Below are positions 22,250-34,000 of a stretch of DNA of 64,000 bases, in pieces (within the stretch, counting starts at the first letter, position 1; every line of letters begins with the position of its first letter). The stretch comes from Oscheius sp. JU75 (lineage: Eukaryota > Nematoda > Chromadorea > Rhabditida > Rhabditidae): positions 4,836,001-4,900,000 of the forward strand of contig JASJZC010000004.1 in assembly GCA_037178855.1 (NCBI GenBank), given 5' to 3'. Made by a program: the position numbers and the translations under genes. The notes beneath the pieces were generated by a model, which saw only the letters and a list, made by a program, of their open reading frames with translations, had not been told where the DNA came from and ran no database searches.

Positions 22250-23882
22250 TCACAACTGAAAATTTTCATAGTCCCATTGCAACCGATTCTTACTGTCTCT
22301 CTCCTCGCCCGGTCCCTCTTCGTCTGCCTTTTTTGCGTAGGCCGGACAGCGGTCGAACCACAAGCTGAAACTCAAATGATCAGACGTCGCTGTCAGGCCC
22401 CATATCAATCTTTAAAAGACACCCAAACGGGTCTTCCCATTACGTCATTCACTTCGTTCTTATTACCTGCAAGACATCTCGAATTCTTTAACTGTCATCG
22501 GGTAACAAAATTTTTGAAAGGTCGGCCAGTCGTAATCACACTTGCATTCAGGAGTGCAGTGGGGTTGCTGGAGAGAAGAGGATTAGCAATGCTCAGAGAA
22601 AAAGCATACCTTACAGTCAGGAGTACAGGGGATGACATCAGCTAACTGAAAAAGTAAAATTTAAAGAATAAAAAATGACTTTAGGACTCTTTTACAAATG
22701 TAATTTCTGGCCGGACTATTTTTGAGTTCCACCAGGAAATATAGGGAAGTCATCGGACTGTGACTCTCGGGGAACACGAGAGTTACAGTATGCCCGAACT
22801 GGATAATAAATGCACTTGCTGTGATGCGGAAGACTGGACGAAAGACCCGAGCTAGCCGACTGTTTTCCTTCTAATTGGTTCACATCGATGCAAGTGGGAG
22901 CAAAGTCTTGAGATATCGAGGATGTTTGAATATCTAGAGAGATTCTTTGAGACCAGAAAATGGAGTTCAGAGAACAAACAGTTTGAGGCTCGTGGAAGAG
23001 GCTCTCCAAGAAGCCAGGTTCAAAATTGTGAGATAAAGTTCGTGGCATTTTGACTTTTCGTTCCTGATCTTTTCCCACCACTTCTATCTACAGTACCCAT
23101 TAGTTTCTCCCCCGAAAAGCGAACCGGATAATTTTTCTATGCTCCCCTCTTTTGCCTTCTGCTACCCCACCGTATCATTGGTTTTTTAATAACATGAAGA
23201 AGACGAGACAATGGTCATCAATCCTGATACAACTAGACACTTGCGGTCACGGTTTCAACTGTTTGTCGCCAAGAACTTATTGACCATAAAAATAAACTAG
23301 ACTTACCCTTTTCAATATATCATCATAGCTGAGATCGTACTTGAGCTCCCTTTGGAGTTTCCGTCTTTGTGCTCTGGTCATGTGGCCGTGTCGCAACTTT
23401 TTCTTCCTAAACTGCTTCCGTTTGGATAGGTATGATAGTAAAATGCTTCGACGTTCAAAACTTCAAAACGCAGGGACTAGGCAAACCCCAAATGTGGGAA
23501 TCGAACCCGGATGGAGCACTTATATACCGACTGCGCTATACGGTGAGAGTGGCTCGGTGAAATTATTCGCCTTCGCGGAGTCAAAGAAAACGCTAATACG
23601 CAAAACAAGGCAAACAAGCAAAGTTCCTACGGTTGCAGGCAGTTCTTCTTGTAGTTGGGACAGAACTGTTCGATCTTCTCGAGATGGTTGGAGAGACGAA
23701 GGAGTTTTTCGGGCGTCCAGATCCCCGTGCAATAAATCTCATAGTGACTGCGAAAGACGTCACAATGAATGTGTTTTGTCTTGTCCTATAAATATACCTG
23801 TCAGTCTGTCAAAATGGAAAGTGGGAACCTGTCCGTGAGAAAGGGGAACAAGGAGCAGAAGGAGAGCGGCAGTCAGTATCAT
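22250..23882 (-). CDS. Secreted cysteine-module protein C of a tandem array, short form
   Basis: Third member of the array. The start exon MILTAALLLLLVPLSHGQ is a signal peptide, joined across a 46-bp intron to DKTKHIHCDVFRSHYEIYCT and EQFCPNYKKNCLQP, one four-Cys module. Further exons are a basic segment (LRHGHMTRAQRRKLQREL), a piece with CIYYPVRAYCNSRVPRESQS that parallels the first Cys exon of A and B, and the dense Cys domain CTPECKCDYDWPTFQKFCYP followed by FEMSCRLWFDRCPAY. It then stops at DSKNRLQWDYENFQL. The YASQFIYSK block and the Trp-rich C-terminal domain of A and B are absent, so this is either an ancestral short form or a C-terminally truncated copy. The long intron around 23425-23600 carries a tRNA-like relic. 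Internal joins are approximate. Confidence 0.65.
23461..23545 (-). repeat. tRNA-like (SINE-like) relic 1
   Basis: The minus strand reads a perfect pol III A box (TAGCGCAGTCGG) and, only about 19 bases later, a perfect B box (GGTTCGATTCC). That is too close for an anticodon arm, and the flanks cannot form an acceptor stem. It is therefore a truncated tRNA copy or SINE head, not a working tRNA. It lies in an intron of secreted protein C. Confidence 0.6.
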
Positions 23883-25122
23883 TTTGGTGGTATGACGCGG
23901 GGTCGGGGCCGGTTTCCCGTTTTTGTTCAATCCAAACCACCCTTCTTTTCGCGGTCGCTCTTTTAAAAATAACTTATACTATTTTTGGCGGAAAATGAAA
24001 AGCCAAGTTAGTTTTGCATGATTCTCGAGCGAATTGAATGATTTCTGAGATAATACAGATGCACAATTATTGCGACAAAGCGATAGCGGCTGCCAAAGTC
24101 AGCCTGCCCGAGCAACTATTGTAAGGGTCGGAGTCTTGATCGTCTCGACCTGTGGTTCTCTCTTAGCTACAACACAGTATGAGTTCGAATGAACTCGTTG
24201 CAGTGAACTATGGAGGTGCAGCAAAGACTCTGTACCAGACCTATGACCTGGACACTCGACAACCGACTATGATCTCCTAATGCCTAATACTTGCTAGATT
24301 TTGCTAGGTGGTCACGGACAGAACACAGACACCATTGCGTTTTAGTAGTAGAAAGATCATTCACCGCTTTTGATCAATTAGCGTTTTTATCTAATTTAAA
24401 ATTAGATCCCACCTCGTAGTTTTTTTGTGGCGATGATCGCACAACTTACTGATAATCTTCTTCTTCGGTGTATTTAGAAGGTAAAGCTAACTTGTTCAAG
24501 TGTTCTGTCACCGTCTCTTTGTTTATATCTTTTCGTCACCCTTTTCTTCTCAAATCTCCGACCTCAGACATCGCAGTACTCCTTTACTCATCTTCGTCGA
24601 AGATGTAAAGGCTTCCGCGGTTTTGTCGACAACAATGAATCTCCTGCACTGACCATATTACAGCCGAGGTGTCGTTCGTCTTTGAAGCCGAAGTTGGGCT
24701 GTTTATTTTTTTGACTGGTCTTTTTAGAATGAGGTCAGATTGGAGACCATAGAGATGCTAACCTCAAGGCAGACAGACGAAACCGAAAGTCTTGGTGGTA
24801 CTACTTCTATAGCATTAATTTATGGTACATTTCTTCCAATCCATAGAATAGCATTGATGAATTGGGCAAAAGAGTCGCTGAACTAATGAAGACGGCCAAG
24901 ATTATTCGGTGCGGACGTCTGGTGGCCTTTAGCATGTAAGAACTGCTTAAAATACCTTTTGGGCATTAAAATGAACGAAGATGGGAACATCTTTCTCTCT
25001 CTCTCTCTCTGTCTCACTGTTTTTCAAAAGATTTTTTTCCGGTTTCATTTTTTGCCCATGCATTTGAGGTCTGTGCATCTGGGAAAAATAGTCATAGTCT
25101 GATAACTGTGGTAGCGTAGCTA
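23883..25122. other. Intergenic region, no supported gene
   Basis: About 1.2 kb without convincing coding sequence. It holds a short (CT)n run at 24990-25010 and the ACGGACA-like words noted under the 8.5-kb spacer. It presumably contains the promoter of secreted protein C (minus strand). Confidence 0.3.
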
Positions 25123-25304
25123 ATGTTTTTGACCCTGTACGGGAAAGTGAGGCACAACCAAGCCTGAATGTTCAAAAACCCAACTTCCCACGATCATTAG
25201 AGTTACAAGTTAGCAAGTTCAATTGAGTGCGGCCAATCGGAAGTTGGGTTTTTGAACATTCAGGCTTGGTTGTGCCTCACTTTCCCGTACAGGGTCAAAA
25301 ACAT
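25123..25304. repeat. Perfect 66-bp inverted repeat with 50-bp loop
   Basis: Bases 25123-25188 are the exact reverse complement of 25239-25304 (66 of 66 positions by eye), separated by 50 bp. It lies 312 bp beyond the 3' end of the ABCG transporter. A transcript would form a long uninterrupted hairpin. Neither arm matches another place I noticed in the window. Confidence 0.9.
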
Positions 25305-25615
25305 CAGCTGGGGACGAGATTGAGGGAGTCTTTCTATTCTTTATTTGTATTGAACAGGATAAAATGGGTGAAAGGACAAGAAGGCTTCCGGACCAAACCC
25401 TTGTTTGTTTCAGTATATCTAACAGACAAAGCACGACTTGCATCGTTGATATCTTTCTCAAAATGTACTTGTCCAAGATTGCGATGTTCTGAGGAGCTGT
25501 AGAGTGTGCCCTAAGCTATAACTTTATAGAATATCATAAATGCGAGAAATGCCGTCTTGGTAGTGAAAACGACTAGGAAGTATCGCGCCAAAGACTACGA
25601 TTGTAACGAAAGACT

Positions 25616-28600
25616 TTATTTCTTCAACTTTGACCGAACAAATAGTGCCAAGAAGGCTATGAAGCGAATAACAAAAAATAGAGCAACGAGAAAACCGGCA
25701 TCTTTCCAGATGGAAGCTCCTTCAAAGCCGAGGTTCGAGAGAACCTCGTCTCCATCTTTGACGCACTGGCTCGTCCCATTGCAGCCGGGGATTTTATCGA
25801 TACGGCTCCATTCATTTGTGGCCACGATTTCGAAGCCATATCGGAGATGGGAGAGATACTTGAAGGGGTAGAAGAACAGCGGGAGGGTGTCCTGGTTGAT
25901 GAAGAAGCCTGGAATCGGGAGCTAGTAACATGTCTATATAATTCTATTAAGTAGCTACCACTGTCTCTGTCTCGAAAGTGAATCTAATTGTCCGCAAACA
26001 GTTTCTCTTTTTTACGAGGACACCAACAATGACCGCATCACCATCGAGTGGGCCAACACCCTGGACGGCGCGGCCAAGCAGTTCCGTCGCGACTAGTTCC
26101 AGGGAGATGGCATGGTCCGTCGCAAGATCTCCCCATCGAGTACAACCCCTAGACAGCCAATAAATGTTAGGGAGTAGCTCTTTCTCTTGTCACGCCAACA
26201 TGTTGATACTAGGTAGTTCTCTTTGTTATGACTCCTGAGGGTGTCTCTGGTAGTCCTTCTGCTTGACCATGCAACTCTGGGCTTGTTATAGCAAGAAGTG
26301 TTTTTTTACTCTACCAGCTCAATAAGTCTAGTCTTTTCTCTTTTCTACTGAAAGAATCTCTTCTAGCCACATCTTTTCGCAAACTCTAGCTTCTTGTCCG
26401 CCGAGTAGTCTTCTAGCCTAGTACAAGATGTCTTCTTGACCTGGGATTCTAATCCAATTTCATCGCCTCCGTCTACTCTCTACGTCATGGTCGTTTCCTG
26501 GAGAGCAGAAATCTACTCGAAGCAGCACTCTACTGCAGAATAAGACATCGCCAGCAGTTTCTACTCTTGCAATTGACGGAGCAGCCTACCAGCTGGTTGC
26601 CCCAAGTAGCTATTACTTGTCTGGAAGACCTTGTACTGTTATATTGTCCTCTGTCTTCTGTCAACTGTTTACCCAGGCCACCTTCCCATTGTCCACTATT
26701 CATCTTTGTACCTGTCCACTGTCACTCACCTCCAAACGCGAACATTGGCGTGACATAGATGGGCAAGAAGGTATGAGCAAGAGAAACTGTCCCGAAGATA
26801 CAGGCAAAGGCATAGCCGATAGAAACAGCCACGTTCATGACCAAAACTGCCGCCAGAAGATAGATTCCAAAGGCATCGATGGCCACCTCCATTCCTGACA
26901 TCCAATAGAAGATCGACGCAAAAATGAGGGAGCAAAGAGTATAGGCTGGGATCTGAACTGAAACTTAGGATTAGTCACACAAGCTTGTACCTCAGCAATG
27001 TTCTTGGCTAAGAAGTACGTGCTGACTCTATACATATTGGAGCTGTGTTCTCGATGGAAAGTTGGAAACTCGAGGCAGAAGTTCTGAGGCGATTCATGAC
27101 GAGATCTAATGAGTAACTCACGTAGACAGAGCTGTACTGGAACATAAAGGCCATATTGGTGACCATCTGGAATATAGCTCCGTTTATGTTCATCACATGG
27201 CCCTGGCTGAGGTCGTTGTTCAAGTAGACCAGACCTGTTATGATGGATATTATCTGGAATAGGATATGATGGATATTATCTGGAATATTTTCTGAACTGA
27301 GATTCTAGTTCTTTACAATATGTTCACTGTCCACCCATACTCTCGACTGCCTACAGTTTGTCGTTCATTGTCCAAATGTTCTTTGACTACTGTCCCATTG
27401 TCTCTCGACATTATACTCCAATGTCCCTACTATTCACCCATCCCGTTCTCTCTCAGTTTGATGTTCATGTTTCCTTTCTCTATGCTATCCCCTGTGAGGC
27501 CTACTTTTTAAAGTCCACTGCCCTCGCCTGATTTCTGTTATTCTGTATCACTGTCTCTCAACACTATATTCCCAACGTCCCTACGTTTTGTTCATGTCAT
27601 CTCTTTCTACTTGTCCTGTTCGTTCCCCCTGTCTCTGTACTCTTCTCATCTCTGTTTTAAATCCCCAACTCACACACGCCTGCATGATTTGCACCCGTAG
27701 CAGCGTGGGTTCTCGCAATGTAGTCTTCAAATTTCTCCATGTTAACATATACAACTGCTCAAACCAGCCAGCCTTGTACTGATCCATCGGCACAAAATCC
27801 TGGTCCTTTCTAGAGTTTCTCCTGTGAACTGTTTCACTCTCCGAGTGGTTAGAGTCACTGCGAACCTCCTTGATCAGCTCTTTCCCGTAGTCACTCTTGA
27901 GGAATTTGTGACAGATTTCCTAAAAGTTTTTGATGCTGACTTTCTATGAAGAGTTTTACCATGACTTTAGGCCTGTCCGACGGTCGCTTAACAGATAGGG
28001 TAGAAATGTAGTGATCAGCCGGATTGAAGTTGTTCGGAAGAGGACGGCCTACAGATTTCCAGAGACTCTCAGCCTGGGATGGATCTCCGCAAAAGGCCAC
28101 TCTTCCCTCGGTTAGGAGGTAGATTCTGAAAGAGAAGTTTGAAGGCCACCTGTTAACATCGTTATAGGTTATCCTCCCATTTATAATTCTTTCTGTCCGG
28201 TCCAGACACTCTCTATCTTGTTTCTTTCAATAGGAAGTTGTCTACCAGAACGTTCTCATGTCCACCATAGTCGCAATACTATCAGCCTGTTTATCCACTC
28301 CCCTGTCACTATCAACTTAGACCGTTGGCTTGTCATATTCGGCTGTGATCACGGGGAGTATCAATCACATATACCAGAGCTCGTTGAAAATGATCACAGC
28401 AGAGTTAAGACAGTACCTGTCAAAGAGCTGGAAGACTTGACTCGACGGCTGATGAATAGTCAGAACTATCGTCATTCCTTTGATTTCGGCCAGATTCTTC
28501 AACACTGAGACAACTTGATAAGCCAGAAAAGCGTCCAGTCCTGAGGTTGGTTCATCACAGAAAAGAATAGGAGGCGAGGTAAGGATCTAAAGAGTTTTGG

Positions 28601-30417
28601 TAGTAGTTAAACAGGCGCCCCGACTCGATTTTACGCGAAATTGCGTACGACGTACGCAAAATATGTCTTTGCGCGAATTGGTTTTTTTCTGTTATTCGTC
28701 GTTTTCTACTCTTTTTCTCAACTTTTTTTTTGCATTTTCTGTCTGTATATAATGTTGTTCGACTTCGTTCAACGTACCGCACCTTGAAATCAACAAAAAG
28801 CTATTGCTTGATGCAAGTATTGCCTGTAAAAAAGGGACAATTTTAATAAAACTTCCTAGTTTCTCCCTTCTTTACGTTGAAAGAAGTCGAACAACATTAT
28901 AAACAGACAGAAAATGCAAAAAAAAGTTAAGATAAAGAGTAGAAAATGACGAAAAACGAAAAAAAAAACCAGTTCGCGCCAAGACATATTTTGCGTACGT
29001 CGTACGCAATTTCGCGTAAAATCGAGTCGGGGCGCCTGTTTAACTACTACCAGAGTTTTGAGAAAACCGAAAGTATATTTACCTCCGAAGCGAAAGCCAG
29101 TCTCTTTTTCTCCCCACCTGAGAGTCCCTTCTTTGTACGAGTTCCGATGATGTTGTTGGCTAGGTCTTTCAGACCGAGCTTAATATATAGAGTAGTTGTT
29201 TAGAGGAGAGAACTCACATCAGTCATGACCTGATTGACTCGTTTCTTCTGTTCACTTTTCGGGTAACGATCGCCCATCTTGAGTCGAGCCTGAAATGAGA
29301 GATGAATGAGGTTACGAATAGTACAGTTATCGTCCTCCCTCATAGACTATTTCCCACACAAAATTTCAAATTGATGAGGGTCTTTGAGGGCTCAGGATTG
29401 AAACCTATAAATCTCCGAAGAATTCCTGTTTGAGAAGGCGGCTGGGTCATGTCCTCCTACTTAAACAGCCGCTGACCATCAACTAAGAGTCAAGTCGTCC
29501 ACATCCTTTGCGGTCCGATCCACCTATCCAACGTCTCTGTTGACCAATTATCCAATATGAATCTCGCTGTATTCCGTTGAATGTTGAATACTGGACTAAA
29601 CATGGGCTAAACATACGAGACCAAGGCGGGGTGCTAACAGGGTTTGACTGAACGAGAAACACCATTGTGACAGGTTACAGTTCTTAGAGAGAATGAGTTG
29701 GACAAGGCAAGAAGAAGCTGTGAGAGAAAGCATGAGGCGCTTATATATTGACAAAATCAGATCGGAAGAGAGCAAATTAACTGGTCAAACAGACCGTAGC
29801 TCACATTGAAAAGCAGATGTTCCTCAACTGTCAGCGAGCCAATGAAGCAGTCGTCTTGCTGGACATAGGCTGAGACCTTTTTCATGTACTGCTTGTTCGT
29901 CGCCTCTCCATTCACCTATTTCTTCGTTATACTCACAGATACAAAGTCCCACCTGAACATTTCCTGTCACCCGGAGCCCTGTGAGATTCCTCTGCGTCAG
30001 TACATTCAACAGCGTCGTCTTTCCAGCTCCAGACGAGCCCATAATAGCCAAAACTTCTCCAGCATTGGCACATCCAAACACTGTAAAATGTTTCAATGTT
30101 CTGTCAGATTGATGAGCCCACCATTGTTGAGGACCTGTCTCGATCCGGGCTTGTTCTTCTCCGCGTCCCGGTCCTTTTTCTGTCCTTTTATGTCAACCTA
30201 TTAGTATAGTTTATAACAAAATGACAAGAACTTACGTAAGCATCAAGGTCATGCCAAGAAATGAACAAGGATTGGACCTCGCTCTTGTTTGAAACCTGAA
30301 ATTTTCGTACGAAACATATTTCAAAAGACTCACAGTGCTCGGCTCAATCGGAAGCTCGTTCCTCATGAGCCTTTGGATCTCTTCGGAACGTCGTTTGCTG
30401 TCATGTCTAGTTGTCAT
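25616..30417 (-). CDS. wht: ABCG (white-type) half transporter
   Basis: ATP-driven half transporter of the ABCG/white class, expected to dimerise in a membrane and move lipids or small hydrophobic substrates. Fourteen exons: 30334-30417, 30236-30295, 30122-30197, 29953-30080, 29805-29915, 29218-29289, 29083-29178, 28417-28586, 27960-28125, 27674-27919, 27122-27253, 26991-27083, 26730-26952, 25616-25908. They join to 649 residues, typical of the class. The ATPase domain comes first, as in all ABCG proteins: Walker [17 protein letters not shown]-loop [18 protein letters not shown], signature [14 protein letters not shown], Walker [14 protein letters not shown] and switch [10 protein letters not shown]. 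The C-terminal half has the ABCG2-type core: [39 protein letters not shown], several helices and a late extracellular loop with Cys pair ([13 protein letters not shown]). The intron at 28587-29082 carries a transposable element; that at 25909-26729 carries an MSP relic. Confidence 0.95.
26016..26340 (+). pseudogene. MSP pseudogene fragment inside an ABCG intron
   Basis: Codons matching the last third of MSP ([20 protein letters not shown], then [10 protein letters not shown]) followed by the MSP 3' flank. It is broken twice: a TAG replaces the Trp codon after QFRR, and a one-base loss after VRRK shifts frame before PIEYNP. It lies antisense in the last intron of the ABCG gene. The flank is most like the relic at 14577. 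Confidence 0.92.
27241..27290 (-). repeat. Tandem duplication of a splice acceptor
   Basis: The 22-base word TGATGGATATTATCTGGAAT plus AT occurs twice, 26 bases apart. On the minus strand each copy supplies TATTCCAG followed by ATAATATCCATCA. Only the acceptor next to 27253 keeps the ABCG frame; using the other adds 26 bases and shifts it. Confidence 0.8.
28599..29051. mobile_element. Inverted-repeat (MITE-like, hAT-type) element within an intron
   Basis: A 453-bp element with long terminal inverted repeats of roughly 170 bp (left 28599-28775, right about 28877-29051). It begins GGTAGTAGTTAAACAGGCGC and ends with the complement. Near each end sits a palindromic core (GCGTACGACGTACGC). It is flanked by an 8-bp direct repeat, AGAGTTTT (28591-28598 and 29052-29059), the duplication length typical of hAT elements. 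There is no transposase frame, so it is non-autonomous. It fills most of the intron between the signature and Walker B exons of the ABCG gene; without it the intron would be 35 bp. Confidence 0.88.
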
Positions 30418-30440
30418 TTATGAGAGAGAAAACAATAAAA

Positions 30441-30779
30441 TCAATCCGAATTGTTGACTTGTTTCGCTTGGATTTGGTTGATAGCAGGTGCGAGCGGGCG
30501 ATTAGATAGTGTGAACTGGGCAATGGGTCGAAATGACAGAAGAGACGGACTTTTTTCGTCTTGGGTGGTCAGTATGTATTGATGTGGATCGGAGCTTGAA
30601 ATAAAGTCAAGCAGGCCTAGAAAAAAAACCTCTTGAACAAGATATTGACGAGCAAAGGATGTCAACTTGTTCCACCTGTTCTCTGGAGAGGCTCCTGTTT
30701 CATCAAGCAAAAACACTAATTCATAAAGTACCCAAGTTCTCATATGGTGTCCACGAGCTGTAATAAGCGTCATGTTCAA
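30441..30779 (-). CDS. Unknown small gene or exon between ATAD5-like and ABCG
   Basis: A 112-codon frame, MNMTLITARGHHMRTWVLYE to the end IQAKQVNNSD. The frame extends upstream to an acceptor (TTTTTAG near 30800) as GLIRTLNM, so a 5' exon may be missing. It is mixed alpha-type (YELVFLLDETG, NKLTSFARQYLVQE) with no signal peptide. Its stop is only 24 bp from the ABCG start codon and its 5' end about 250 bp from the ATAD5-like stop, all on one strand. That suggests a cluster transcribed together. I recognise no family. Confidence 0.4.
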   Translation of the reverse strand: MNMTLITARGHHMRTWVLYELVFLLDETGASPENRWNKLTSFARQYLVQEVFFLGLLDFISSSDPHQYILTTQDEKSPSLLSFRPIAQFTLSNRPLAPAINQIQAKQVNNSD

Positions 30780-31039
30780 AGTCCTGATTAGGCCTAAAAG
30801 TTAAAAAGAAAAGGCATGTCAATAACTCGAACTTTTCCAAGGCGCATGAACGAAAACCAGGCTCGTTTATCGTTTTACTCGATTTTTGCTACAAGCTGAC
30901 AGCCTTTGGTCTCGTTTGTCTCCTCCTTTGAACAAAGCTCTCTCGCATTGTTGAATAAACAAGACAAGGGAGAGGCATTTTATACTAGTTATAATCTGAA
31001 ATATACACGGGAACAAAGATAAGTTACGATAAGTTATAG

Positions 31040-34000
31040 CTATTTATAAAAAGAAAAATTTCGGACAATGGGGAGAAGCTGTCCGTAGCGGTCGACTTGT
31101 ACTTCAGAGCGAACTTCCTTGAAGTAGTGTAGGTATCTTCGGCTCGGACCAGTCTTCTTTCGCTCCACATTGTCCATTTCCACCAAGTAGGGAAGGAAGT
31201 CGATGGCCAGGTTGCTCGAAGGGAGTCGACGGTCCAGAGCTGTGGCCGTCTGAACGAGTTTTTCGGGAGCCGAGTAGTTTATGTCTACGAGCTAAAACTG
31301 ATTTTTACACGGATTTCGAACTAAGAACAAACCTCGAGCTCATCCAAGATGTGCTGATAGCTGCCCTTCTGGGCGCTCATGTGCTCCTGCCGGCTGCGAT
31401 AGGTAGACGCCTGGTCACAGATCAATGGAGAGGAAAGACCTCTTGACCGGATGGGAAGGATGAGTTTCAAGTCGAGAGTGGCTGTCTGTACTTGCAAATC
31501 GGCTAATATCCGTCGGAGATCGCAGCTGAAAGCCTTGACATACTGTTCCAGCTCGGACAGCGGGGCTGTCAGTTGTCTTGTCAGCAGAAGACAGCACTAA
31601 AAAAATGTTTTTGAGAAAAAATAATCGAGATACCTGGACATATTTGCTTACGAGACTAGCGGGAGAGTAGTCGATGTGGATCTGCTCGAAGGAATCTAGA
31701 CCGGGCGCACGATATATCTCACAGGTTGGCATCTTCTCGCACGTCCAGATTATCGGAATGCGTGATTCCGAGGCCAGAGCTTTGATTGTGGGCCAAAAGT
31801 CGCGGTCGTCTTCGAAGGAAATGTCGACGTGTTCAATCACGACTATGTTCTGCCTCGGCCGTGTCTCCTTCTTTTGGCTGCCAGAGCTCCCGAAAAAGGT
31901 CGCAATCGATCCGGATTTCGGCTGGACCTGAAGCAAACACTATATTCTCTGTAAAAAAAAAATTAGACAAACCGCCTGATTTCTGATAGCTCCATCGAAC
32001 TTCTGTTTGAGAGCCGCGGCATTTCGTCTGTCTCCCGGATGGATTTCCAGCACATCCATGTCGAATTCGGCCGCCAAACAAGTTATCTAAATATACGAAA
32101 TCACCACTTTAGAACGAGAGAAACACACGAGAGCCGTCTTTCCAGATCCGGGAGGGCCACATATGATCAATGGATTGGTCTGAATGACGCTGTCGTCCTC
32201 ATAGTCCGAGCAGTCCGACTCCTCGGCTGATCTCTTGCGGAACTTCGTCTTGTCTATTGGACTAACGAACAGACTTCCTAGATTTCTTGATAAGCAAAAA
32301 TAGAAAAAGGAACCGACTTTCTTTGGAGACTCGTGCCTTCCAGCTCTTGATGAAGTTTCTGGCCTTCTCGATAATCAAGGAATCTCCCAGCCATTGTCGA
32401 CTGACTGTTGGACCGAAGGCCGTCGTCCAGGCAGCGGTTGGGTCAAAGTTTGTGAAAATTTCGATCCACTCGCGAGCAAAACTAGAAAGAGACATGACTA
32501 GAACATTACGGACGTACCTGTTTCTCAGTTTCTCGTCCTTTTCGTCCGCTTTGACTAGTTGGATTGAAGACACTGTCGGGGGACATTCGTTGGCGGGAAA
32601 AGAGTCAGTCCAGGTTAATTCACGGATTTCTCTGCTCACTATCGGGACATCTGGATAATCGTCGTATTGATCCGAGACGTGGATGGCTTCGAGACAATGG
32701 AAGAGCGGAATCGGGGCAAAATCTTCCCGATCGTGTTCCTGCTCGAAAAGGCCTCTCTGAAACGGTTAATTGTCCGAAAATATATTAAAGATACCAACCT
32801 TTGCCTTTTGTGTCTCCGCCGCGGTCACATTTTTCCTCTTGAGCGCTTTTGAGCAAAAAACCTCCTCGATCTCCGGGGATTTGCTCTTCTCCACCACAAC
32901 ATGTCGAATTGCCTTGCGTCGTTCTTTCACCTCCTTCATTAGAGAGGATTCGGAGAGTGTCGAGACAGCCACACAATTGTCTGGAAAAGCGATAATTTCA
33001 AATATCTGGAGGGCAACGCACCAAAAGCGCCGGTGTGCTGCTTATGTTCTCGCTCCAGGGACGTGTCACGGATTTCGACGGGAGCTTTCATCACCCAGTC
33101 GCTTACTCTTGACACCTTTACCTTCTTCCTTAGCGTAGTAGTTCGTCCATCTCCGTTGCTCACCTTCTCTCCTAGAAGTGACGTTTCCGACTTCTCTGAA
33201 TAGTTTGTATGACTGTAAGAAACAAAATGAACCTGTAATAATGGCGACTTCGGGCGTGATGTCCATCGGCGGTACGGTTATGGCTGTAGATCTGCATCTA
33301 TTCCTCGACTTGTTCTTCGGCTGTTGTGCTGCTGACAGAGGAGGGGGCAGCGGCTCTTCTTTCGGCTCCTTGGCTACTAGCTGTGAAGGGAAAACGAGAG
33401 AGCGACGAGTCTTTCTTCTATCTTTTGTCCGGACTGAGATTTCATCAGCTTTTGCGTCTCCTCCTGCCACATCCGCACTTTCGGTTTCCGGAAAGATGGC
33501 AGCCAGTGCTTCTGGACTCTGGAAATCTTAAGTTAAAGCGAGTCTAAGGCGCTACCCAGTTTGAGCTTGGCGCGCAAACCATAAAGACGTCGAAGGACAA
33601 AAAGGTCTAACCTAAACGGGAATTGAACCCGAGTCGTTTTTGTTTTGTATTCAGAACGCTAACCGGCTGAGCCATGTAGCATAATCCGTTAAAGTTTCGC
33701 GGAAAATACATGAGAGCACTTTCATGAAGATAATACGCAGCCACATTAGGCTCGCAGTCAGACACATTGATAAATCGTCTAGACGAGAAACAGAAAGATA
33801 GGTTGTAACAATGTACCAGACACTGATTGGCAGCATAAATGGGCCAAGCAGGGATGGGACGGATACCCGTACATTTTTGCGGATAGTAATGCTGTACCAT
33901 CCGCATCGTGATTTTGTTATCCGCCCATCCCTGGGACCAAGAACGCTAGACAACCTCGTAAAAAAAACCCACCAGTCTGACTGCTGACTTCCTTCGAGAC

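Noticed and set aside
25219..25502. Open frames on both strands around the hairpin at 25.2 kb.
   Set aside because: They mirror each other because of the inverted repeat and have no splice context.
28587..29082. Introner-type intron gain as the origin of the ABCG intron.
   Set aside because: Target duplications lie inside the intron and leave a plausible 35-bp intron when removed, so insertion into an existing intron explains it better.
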